From: Chrysoporthe austroafricana
Lineage: Eukaryota > Ascomycota > Sordariomycetes > Diaporthales > Cryphonectriaceae
Assembly (NCBI GenBank): GCA_001051155.2
Contig: JYIP02000002.1
Coordinates: 999,583-1,063,582, forward strand
Length of the DNA stretch: 64,000 bases
Reading direction: 5' to 3'
Shown one piece after another: positions 55,577-64,000 of the stretch. The position numbers and the translations under genes are program-made. The number at the start of each line of letters is the position of its first letter. Position 1 is the stretch's first letter. The notes below the pieces were generated by a model. The model was not told the DNA's origin and searched no databases. It worked only from the letters and a program-made list of their open reading frames with translations.

Positions 55577-57701
55577 ATGGCTCCCAGAGGGTGGATAGAC
55601 TGGCGCGCCCTCCTCGGCTTCGACGGCCCCCGCAGCCACGATCACTGGTGGCAGGAGTCCCGCCAGCGCCTCCTCCCCCGGTACGTGGACGACTCGCTCC
55701 AGTCCGCCATCCCAGCTGCGGAGGTCACCAAGATCGCGCTGCGGCTGCGGCACCTCGTCGAGGAGGCCGTCCCCGTCGAGCTGTCCACGGAGCAGGTGAC
55801 GGAGCCCCACAGCAAGGTGATCACGAAGAAGGTGATCGCCGCGGCGCGGGAGGCCGGCGGCCGCGAGCACGGCGCCTGCGTCGTCTACTGCCTGCTCGTC
55901 TGCAAGCGCTGGTTCAAGCACCAGTCCGTCATCGAGCTCTGGGACTGCGAGCTGCACGCCCTGCGCGCTACCGCGTGCGAGGTCATCGCCAAGGCCCTCA
56001 TCGAGGGCGACGGCGACCACGAGCACCTTATGCACCAGGTGCTGCTCCGGCGCTACTCGATCCTCATCGACGGCGAGGCGACGCCGCCCAGCAACGTCAT
56101 CGAGAAGGCCGTCGACCTGCACGCCCTGCGCGTCATCGGGAGCTCCGGGTACCAGAAGTGCGTCAGCTACCTGTGGAAGGGGTGGCTCGTGCAGGACGAG
56201 GACGACCCGGCGAGCTTCGTCGACTACAAGGCCCGGGATGACACGGGCTTCCTCGTGCACCTTGACCCGGACCGCATGAGGGCCCCGATGTACCAGAACG
56301 CCGCGCAGGTCCTGATCTCGCTGATCTACCTGGGCCTGTACACGGGCGCGATCAACTCGATCAACCGGGATGCGGATCTCGACTTCGTCGAGGGCCTGTT
56401 GTACGTCTTTACGCTGGGCTTCGTGTTCGACGAGGTCACCAAGGGCTGGAAGGCCGGCTACCAGATCTACGGCTTCTGGACGGCCTTCAACTTCTTCCTG
56501 TACGGGCTCCTGACGACCAGCTTGATCTTCCGCTTCATCGCCCTGAGCAAGGAGTCCACGCCGGACGGGGTGATCGGGGACAGGGAGCGCTTCAACATTA
56601 TGAGCTACAACTTCCTGGCCTGCTGCGCGCCTATGTTCTGGATGCGGCTGCTGCTGTATCTCGACAGCTTCCGCTTCTTCGGCGCCATGCTGGTGGTCCT
56701 CAAGGTCATGATGAAGGAGTCCATCATCTTCTTCGCGCTGCTGCTCGTTATCATCATCGGCTTCCTGCAGGCCTTTATAGGGCTGGACCTCGCCGAGGAC
56801 AACGTCGTCAGCGATTCCTGGTTCATCATTCAGCAGTATGTAACTGCGTCCCCCTCCCATTTTTTTTTTGGTACGTAAGAGGCTGACCTCCCTCGCAGGA
56901 TGGCGAATTCCATCATGCAGTCCCCGGACTTCAGCAACTTTGAGAAGTTCGGCCACCCCTTCGGGCTCATCCTCTACTACATCTTCACCTTTGTGGTGAT
57001 GGTGGTGCTGCTGAACATCCTCATCGCGCTCTACAACTCGGCCTACGAGGACATCAACGACAACGCCAACGACGAGTACCTGGCCCTCTTCTCGCAGAAG
57101 ACGCTGCAGTTCGTCCGCGCGCCCGACGAGAACGTCTTCATCGCGCCGTTCAACCTCATCGAGGTCTTCGGCCTGCTGCTCCCGCTCGCGTGGTGGGTGC
57201 CGAAGCGCCCGTACGAGCGCATCAACGACATCGTCATGGGCGTCATCTACTCGCCGCTGCTGGTCGTCGCGGCCGTCTTCGAGATGCAGGGCGCGCGCGA
57301 GATCCGCGCGAACCGGGCCCGCGGCGGCGATGACGACGACACGGTGGAGGAGTGGGAGCAGATGGAGGACCAGGTCGACTTCGAGGCTGACGGGTGGAAG
57401 AAGACGGTGAGCTCCGCCAAGACGAACCTGCAGGCCAACCCGACGGTCGAGGAGGTCCAGAAACTCAGGGTCGAAGTGGAGAGGCTGTCCGGGCTGGTGC
57501 TGGATCTGACGAGGGCGCTGGGGAAGGGCGACGGGGAGAAGGCCCTGGGCGGGTTCAGCAGGACGAGCACGGTGAGTGATATGCCTTTAGTCGATGGGGA
57601 ACCCCCATCGCTGTTGCGTGTGTTTGATGACGCTGATCATAGTCGCACAGGCCGTCGGTGAGAGCCAACAGTCCAGTAACGACGACCAGCCTCAGGAGTA
57701 G
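55577..57701 (+). CDS. YVC1: Vacuolar TRP-type calcium channel YVC1
   Basis: Exons 55577-56835, 56899-57571 and 57651-57701 give 660 residues, close to yeast Yvc1 (675). Yvc1/TRPY releases calcium from the vacuole in response to osmotic stretch. The N-terminal ~230 residues are cytosolic (IALRLRHLVEEAVPVEL; VVYCLLVCKRWFKHQSV). Membrane spans begin at about residue 255 (AAQVLISLIYLGLYTGAI) and include TLGFVFDEVTKGWKAGY, the S4-S5 region FWMRLLLYLDSFRFFGAM, IIFFALLLVIIIGFLQAFIG, a pore segment interrupted by intron 1 (DSWFIIQQMANSIMQSPDF) and the last span FVVMVVLLNILIALYNSAYE. The cytosolic tail has an acidic run (DDDDTVEEWEQ) and a coiled coil (VQKLRVEVERLSGLVLDL). Very high GC at third positions. 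Confidence 0.93.
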
Positions 57702-59087
57702 TGGCGCCGCTGGGGGCTGAGACTTGACGCGAGAGCTGACTGCCAATTAGCAGCCCGCTGATAGACGTTCAGACCTATCCGGTCCAGGCAGAGCCGGGGA
57801 GTAAAAGCGTGGGAAGTGGGGAGGAGGGTAATGTGTGGTCTTCCGAAGTCGTCACCACGAGAATGGACATAGCGATATTCGTGCCTCAGCATTTTTGATC
57901 AGCCAGGGCGTTTTTGCATGATTCTTGGATCATTTTCCTCCCTCTGGTTCTCCCGGCCGTGGTATTCTCGCGGGCTGGAGATTTTCCTCAAAACGTTATG
58001 AGCATCGGTACGGACAGCATGCAGCGGTAGCAATCAATACGAAACAGCCTTGTATCCTCACGCCGAGCACGGTGAACCGCCTTTCGTTGCTCGCGAGTAT
58101 GGTTGACATGTAACGAGATCGCAGGGTAGAGCGCGCCCTCGAGCGCACCCGAGAAGCACATGCCTCGCTGCTCGTGTTCGTTGAAACGCGCGCCGACTCG
58201 TAACTCGCATCCGCCGGAGACCGAGGCCTTCCCCCAACAATGGCCCGGTCCGAGCGAATATCTCTCTCTCTTCCTCTCCGCCCCTCACCACCAATACACA
58301 AAAATCCCTCGACCCGCTCTCCTACCCACCTCATGCAGCAGTCGGTCGGCTAGCCAGTCAGTCCACCGCGGCCCGTACCGCACGCAGACGGGGGCGAAGA
58401 GGCAGAGAGAGGAGAGGGGACCACTCGCAGCCGCGGCGCAGTGCAGGCTGGCTGCGGGCCAATCCACAGTGTACGCGTGGAGAAGACCTGTGGAAACCTT
58501 GCGGCCGATAGGAAAGGGCCGCACACGGCCGGGCCCAGGCAATAAGGAGCCCTCCACACACACCACACAAGGCCGGAATATAAGAGCCCAACGAGCCTTT
58601 GGACAAGGTCTTGGCACGATGCGGCATGCCCTGTTCTTCTGTTCTCGCCCTCTCCCGTGTCCGCGCGAGATCAGTCCGTCCAGCAGCATTCGATACTGCC
58701 ACCCAGTGTGCCAACATGTCCGCGTGGCGTGCCGGTCCGCCAGATTCTGACTGCCTATCCGCCCGTCTTGAACGCTATTAGGTAGTAGGTCTACGGGGTC
58801 GCATAAAGGGCCGCTTGAGCATGCGGCTCTCCACTCTGACAGACGTCACAGCAAGGTAGGTCACCTGGGGAAGGCATTTCATATCCTATTCAGCCGATTG
58901 AATTTGTTTGGAAGCAAGATAGAAGATCTAACTTCAGCACACAGGTAGATATTCCAGCATCGCGTGCCATCCCCCGCCTCTAGTATTACAAAAATGGCCC
59001 GATGGCCAGTGGGCATGAAGGGGTGCAGGTTGAAGCACTGTCTTTGTTGCTCTAGGACAGACCGTGACCATCGACTGAAGTTGGCAT
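57702..59087. other. Intergenic spacer between convergent genes
   Basis: 1.4 kb. A 196-codon ATG frame (58160-58750) exists but looks like GC-driven noise. No RNA or repeat recognised. Confidence 0.45.
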
Positions 59088-60063
59088 TTACTCTTCCTCG
59101 TCACCATCGCCGGCAGCCACGGCCTCTTCATCGTCCTCATCAGCGGCAGGGGCCTTGGTCGCCTTGACCTTGGCCTTCTCCGAGAGATCGACGCCGTTCT
59201 CTGCGGCCGGGGCATCGTCGTCGTCGGCCCCGGCGTCCTCATCGTATTCTTCCTCGGGTTCATCACCTTCGTCAAGCTCCTCCTCCTCGCCGTTCTCGGC
59301 CGGAGCCTCCTCCTCTTCCGGGGCGGGAGCGGTCTTGACTTTCTTTGCAGGAGGAGCTTTGCCTGCCATGTCAAAGAGTTAGCTGGTGAAGCGCGGCGGG
59401 TGGAGAATACGGCCGGCAGGGTGTACATACCAGCGTCAGCGTCCTCTTCCTCGGCTCCAGCACCGCCCTCATCCTCGAACTCCTCGTCTTCTCCGTCCTC
59501 CTCGTCATCAAAGTCTTCCTCATCCTCATCGCTCACATATCTGGTCATCAAAACGATGTTAGAGTCGCCTGTCTAAGACCTGCGTGGACGAGGGCTAAAG
59601 GCAAAAGGTGCTTGAGCTTGTAGCCAAACCACCGCGTACGTGGGCGCGGCTGCGGGTCCCATCGTCACATGCTCGGATCGATGGCTAAGTGCAGGGGCGC
59701 GTGAGCCACCGCCCGAGCCGCGAACCCGAACGGGTCGTGTCTCGGGCCCAGGCTGTCGCGGGCTGGTCGCTTGTTCGTCACACGCGTCGCATGACTTTGC
59801 GCAAGTGGTCTGAACAGCAGTGGGTTGCCGAGTACAGCAGGCGGATGGGCGCGGGATCGCGAAGCGGAGGCGCATCGCAGAGGTAGAAGACCACAACTCC
59901 ATCACCGCCGCATCAGACATGCGAGTGGACCGATGGCAAGGCGCACGTGGAAGGCGATGTTGGTAACAAATATGCAAATCACTTACTCTTCCTCGGACTC
60001 CTCGTCGCCGCTGGGCAGGCTGACCAGCTCCTCCTCCTCAGCCTTTCTCTTGCGCGAAGACAT
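59088..60063 (-). CDS. Small, extremely acidic nuclear-type protein
   Basis: Exons 59987-60063, 59431-59540 and 59088-59362 join in phase over long introns (446 and 68 nt) to give 153 residues. The N-terminus MSSRKRKAEEEELVSLPSGD contains a basic RKRK cluster; the rest is dominated by Asp/Glu runs (DEDEEDFDDEEDGEDEEFED), broken by a second basic patch GKAPPAKKVKTAP that may serve in nuclear import. Composition resembles acidic histone chaperones and nucleolar proteins, but no family motif (e.g. the Chz1 box) is visible, so the role is inferred only. The three-exon fit with consistent acidic composition supports a real gene. Confidence 0.65.
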
Positions 60064-61619
60064 GGTGGCTTGGAGGTTTAAGAAGGTATCAATTGGATAA
60101 AAATGCCTTGTTTGGAGATCCTGAAAGAGGTATCTGGATGATGAAGAGATGGACTGCAGAGCAGGAACAGGAAGAGGAAGGGAAAAGGGAAAGGGAATAA
60201 ATGGCTGACAGCAAGGGAAAGCTGGGTGGTCGCGGGTAGGTTGGGTGGGAGGATACCTAGGGCGGATGGATGGGGCAGGCTGGCAGGGCAGGAGCAGCAG
60301 GACGGGGGAGAGAGGGGAGCACGGGAGGAGCTACCAGCTCAGCTAGCTGCTGCAAGCGCGCACTCACTACTACTGACTACTGGGGAGAGGAGAGGAGAGG
60401 AAAGGAAGGAGGGAAGGAGGGGAGGAGGGGGGCTGTTTGGGCGGCACCTGCCCGGGTGCGAGTGCGAGGAAAAGGGCAGATCTCACGGGAGACAGGAGCG
60501 ACCATGGGCGAGCAGGAAGCGGGAGGAGGAGGGGAGGGGAAACGCGCGGGCGAGGAGCTGGGCACCTGGGCGTGGCTAGGCTGGCACCGCTGGCTGCTGG
60601 GAAGGGAGACTGCCCGGTGACAAGGTTCAGCTCGCTGCTGTGCTTGCACCTGGCACCTGCTGCTCTGCTTGCTACCCCGGCACTGCCCGGTAGGCTGCTA
60701 GGAGGCATGGTTCTGCTCTGCTCGCCCTTCCGTCATCTGCGGCAGATGTAGCGTGTACCTCTGAGACGGCAGCCCGTGACGTGATGTGCTGTGAACATGT
60801 ACCCCGTACCTGCAGGAGGATCGATGAGATACGAGGGCCCCGCCGCGGGCGGGTGGCTGGTAGTGCAGAACAATGCAAGCAATCAAGCAAGGGCCGCTTG
60901 CTGGCCCAAGCTTTATGCACGCATTCCGATAAGCCGATAAGAGCTCGGACCCTTCCCCAGACCCCATCTGGCACGCCTGGTCGTGCCACTCCCCTCCCTT
61001 GCTGCCAGAGGGGCACGGATTCAGCAGTCCTTGGCACGTGCCTGGTTCCCAGGGGCTCTGAGGGCCAGGCGCCGCCTCACTTCACAGTGACACCAGAATG
61101 CTGTGTCGCACGACACTGCAAGTCCCAACAGATATCACTGAGAGAGAGGCCGTGGCCGAGGTTCCACGGGCCCATGATGGACGGTCGAGACCCGGCCAGG
61201 CCTGGCACTTCCATCTGGCTAGATGAGGAGAGGTGTACTTTGAAGGTGCCTCTGCTCTCCAGCTCAGGGCGTGCAGGAGAACCCCAATGCCGGATCCAGT
61301 GGTGCGGGCGAAGGTGGGAGAGAGGTCCAGGCGAGCTGGTGATTGATAGGCTGTGTGAGATTCTCGGGCCTGCGTTCAGAGAGACGGACCTAGGTTTCAA
61401 AGACGGACATGGTAGGGTCACGAGGTTGGGTAGAACGGTGGGAAATCATGTTTGGGTAATAATCATATACAGAGGTGCCTAGTGGTAAGGCCCCAGGTCA
61501 AGGACCAACAACATACAGGTGAGATGCTACGTACGACAAAAATCTCAACAGCAGCCAGACGCGAAGCAGGCTCAGCCAAGCCCGCCACGCCGCCTGCCCT
61601 TGATCCCCCCCGGGAAACC
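60064..61619. other. Intergenic spacer
   Basis: Upstream of the acidic protein gene is a strongly purine-rich plus strand (60.15-60.55 kb, GGA/GAG/AGG runs), probably leader and promoter. The rest is GC-rich with no recognised gene. Confidence 0.5.
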
Positions 61620-62486
61620 TTACGCAGGGCTCTCGAGCACCAGCTTCTGGATGGTGCAGGTCACGGTGGTGCCGCTCACGGTCGCCGTGGCTCCGGTGAT
61701 GCTGTATGCCGTGGCCGAGTTGTAGTTGGACGGGTCCGAGGTGCACCACGAGGAGGAGCTGCTGCCCTCCGCGACGATGGTGATGTCCTCAAAGGTGAGG
61801 GCGCCAAAGTTCCAGTCGACATCATACCTGGAGGACGAAGAACACACGCCGCGTTAGCCCCGCATAAACACGTACGGTACAGCAGGAGGAAGGATGTGTA
61901 GTCTCGTAACCCTGAATTTTCTTCGTGCCCCCCCCCCCNAAAAAAAAAAAGGGGGGGGGGGGGGCGGAAGAATAGGAAAGGAAAGGAACGACAGAAAGAG
62001 AGGCATGGTGGGTAGCTCGACTCACAGCTCAATGGCAAAGATGGCCTGGTTAAAATCCTTGTCGGCGATGGCAAAGTCGTTGACGTCCGTCGTGCCCGTG
62101 GACCCGTGCACGATGGTCGACTGCCAGTTCGTGTCGTCGATCCTCGTGTTGTTGAAGGTATTGGTCTCGCCCTCGTACGTGTTGAAGCCGGAGCCCCACG
62201 CGAGCGTGGGATTAGAGCAGCACCATCCAGACCCAAAGTACCACGTCCCCGACCGTCCGTCGAGGACGTTCTGGTACACCCCGGACGCGTCCGTCGGCTG
62301 GAGGCCCGGCCAGAGGTAGTACGTGGCGGCCTCCGGCAGCTCGGGCACCACCATGGACCCGGAGAGCTGGGTGAAGTAGGCGCCGGACGCCGGGTAGTAG
62401 GTGAGGAAGTACCACGACACGGCGGAGGCCGGCGTGCTGAGGAGGGAGAGGAGCGGGAGGGCGAGGGCGGCCTTGGGGGAGAACAT
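61620..62486 (-). CDS. Uncharacterised secreted protein (222 residues)
   Basis: Exons 62026-62486 and 61620-61827 join over a 198-nt intron (GTGAGT/CCAG) to give 222 residues. A clear signal peptide (ALALPLLSLLSTPASA) is followed by a beta-rich, aromatic domain (SWYFLTYYPASGAYFTQLSG; YYLWPGLQPTDASGVYQN; TWYFGSGWCCSNPTLAWGSG) with Asn-linked sites and few cysteines. The pattern recalls concanavalin-A-like lectin/glucanase folds and a widespread group of fungal secreted proteins, but I cannot name a family. The intron holds the only ambiguous base in the window, between homopolymers. Confidence 0.7.
61928..61964. repeat. Homopolymer block with undetermined base
   Basis: A C-run, an N at 61939, an A-run and a G-run abut, inside the intron of the secreted protein gene. 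It may be a sequencing or assembly compromise at a difficult spot, so the true intron length is uncertain. Confidence 0.9.
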
Positions 62487-64000
62487 CGTGGCGGCGTTGG
62501 TGGTATCACGGACTATAGACGCTGGCAGCGACAGCGACGATCCGGGAAGAAGCGCACGGCCGAGCGCAGGCGGTTAAGGTTATTTTATAAAGCTACATAG
62601 CACGCGCGCGAGTTCGTGGTGCTGCTCGTTTCCTGCCCCTTTCGATCCTGTCATCTCATCTATCCCGGACTGCGTGCCCCAGTCTGCGGGTCCCACGGCG
62701 CCCCGGGCGGCACTGGGGATGCACTCGCAGACGGGTCCCATGCCGCACCGTCGCGGCGGACATCGTCCCTATCAGGAAGGTTTCCTTGGCGCGAGCGACC
62801 CATCCATCCTCTTGGGTAATGGGCTGGGGGGCAAGAGGGGGGTTGATAGGACGGCATTTCTCATGCCTCGGGAGAGTTGGGGACTCTGCATGGAGGCCTT
62901 GGGCGGGAAGGAGCGTAAAGATGGCCGAACCGGGAGGGAGTGATGGGAAACTGGAAAAGCCGCTCGAGAATGGCACGTCGCTTAACTGGAGATGGTTTTA
63001 TAAGCGTCGTATATAGGCAGGGAGCACTGGACATGCCCGTGTCCGTAGATAGCCCGTATCCGCGGCTGACAGCAAACGTGCCAAGATATCACAGAAGATC
63101 TACCGTGCGTCCGTGCTGTGAGCTTGTGAGAAAAGCCACGGTGTGACTGTTTATACTCACGTCAACCTCTTGAGGCTCTTCGATTGACTCGTCGCATCGG
63201 GTACGAACATTCGGGGTACGGCCTCCCAGCCAACCCGACACTCGACCGCAGAGGGGATCTTTGAAACCTCAGTGTTTGAAACACGCACGGCATACTTCCG
63301 TACATAAACGACCCACAGACCCCTAATCCTTCTGGGGCATTGGCCCGGGCTGGTGAACCAGAGAACCCAACTCCTGCTGGCGGCACGTGGGCTAACTGCT
63401 CTCAATGCCCCATCGGAGAATTCAAATGCCGTTTGGTCTTGTTTACATTGACTCTCAATCGTAGCTGGCTTGCAGCTGAACCAACGGAATGTGCATGTTT
63501 AGCGCGAAGTGTGCTCTACCTAGAGCTAGTCCATCGATCGCCAACGTCAGCATAGTCGTCATAGCTGAGGTCTCTCTGCTTGGTTCTTTTTTCGACATAG
63601 TCTTGTCGGAGCCATGAGTGTCTGGATCCAGGGTTGTGAGCTTCAGAATGAGCACAATAAGACATCATAGAAGCGATGGTCATAGTCAGGCTGGGCAGGT
63701 AACCAGGGTGCCAGCGAATCCTCCAAGTTTCTCGGGCATAACGCGTGCTTCCATGCCCAAGTTTAGCCTGGTCAAGCGTCTACGTCTTGAAGACGAACGA
63801 ACGCCTTGTCTTCGGCGTCATCAACGATGACTCTCTCGATGGAGCAGTCATTTCGATCACAATACCGAACGAGCCAACGGAAGGGCCTCAGACGAGTCCA
63901 TGCGGGAGAACAGACCAGCCACTATGCCGACACGCCTACTATTCGTATTCAGATGCGAGAGACGCAGACTCAGATAGATTTTGGGAGACGCAGACGGGAA
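62487..64000. other. Right-end spacer
   Basis: Promoter side of the secreted protein gene and unassigned sequence to the window edge. Small frames only; no family motifs. A gene continuing beyond the edge cannot be excluded. Confidence 0.45.

Noticed and set aside
55439..56956. 505-codon minus-strand open frame opposite YVC1
   Set aside because: Mirror of a gene with extreme G/C third positions; low-complexity Val/Asp/Glu/Arg-rich translation with no motifs, while the plus strand has clear TRP-channel features.
58160..58750. 196-codon ATG frame between YVC1 and the acidic protein
   Set aside because: Arg/Ser/Pro/His-rich translation without domains or splice support, in a GC-rich spacer with equally long frames on the other strand.
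1..64000. CRISPR arrays, bacterial operons, phage or plasmid origins
   Set aside because: Spliceosomal introns and eukaryotic genes throughout; no direct-repeat/spacer arrays seen.

Overview
The window is nuclear DNA of a filamentous ascomycete (Pezizomycotina; the gene set and style fit Sordariomycetes best, though the genus cannot be named from sequence alone). Reasons: single-gene transcription units on both strands; short introns (about 54-200 nt) with GTAAGT/GTATGT/GTGAGT donors, CTAAC/CTGAC-like branch points and CAG/TAG acceptors; CA(A/C)(A/C)ATG-type start contexts; long intergenic spacers; and a mix of conserved eukaryotic housekeeping genes with typical fungal secreted enzymes. Exon structures were rebuilt by eye from splice signals and codon phase; every multi-exon model given with full coordinates keeps an open frame.

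Layout. 0-7 kb: ESF2 (cut by the left edge), a chromodomain protein, the 60S export adaptor NMD3 and a MYND-finger protein. 7.6-9.7 kb: a secreted histidine acid phosphatase/phytase. 9.7-14.3 kb: gene-poor spacer with a decayed retrotransposon gag piece, microsatellites and a tRNA-like fragment. 14.4-19.1 kb: an F-box protein, a SIRT5-type sirtuin and a secreted GMC flavo-oxidoreductase. 21.8-28.8 kb: the Pol III factor BRF1 and an AAAP amino-acid transporter with a long GC-rich leader. 29.7-38 kb: a small unknown gene, a secreted RNase T1-type nuclease, an aldo-keto reductase and a secreted GH43 enzyme. 38.5-44.4 kb: a compact housekeeping block (HIT protein, RPB12, NPA3/GPN1, CWF19). 44.8-52.3 kb: a secreted GH131 glucanase, a membrane-anchored lectin-like protein, an AT-rich island and a TauD-type dioxygenase. 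53-54.5 kb: a short tandem repeat and two related, apparently decaying coding pieces. 55.5-64 kb: the vacuolar TRP channel YVC1, a very acidic nuclear-type protein and an uncharacterised secreted protein whose intron holds an N flanked by homopolymers.

How the genes work together. Two themes recur. One is gene-expression machinery: ESF2 and NMD3 (ribosome assembly and export), BRF1, RPB12 and NPA3 (RNA polymerase function and assembly) and CWF19 (spliceosome). The other is extracellular nutrition from plant or soil matter: phytase, GMC dehydrogenase, RNase, GH43, GH131, an amino-acid transporter and a sulfonate-type dioxygenase. There is no polyketide or peptide synthetase, so this is not a recognisable secondary-metabolite cluster. 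No clear new multi-gene system was found. The most promising unknowns are the paired small coding pieces at 53.8-54.5 kb, the 137-residue gene at 29.7 kb, the secreted 222-residue protein at 61.6 kb and the lectin-like membrane protein at 47-49 kb.
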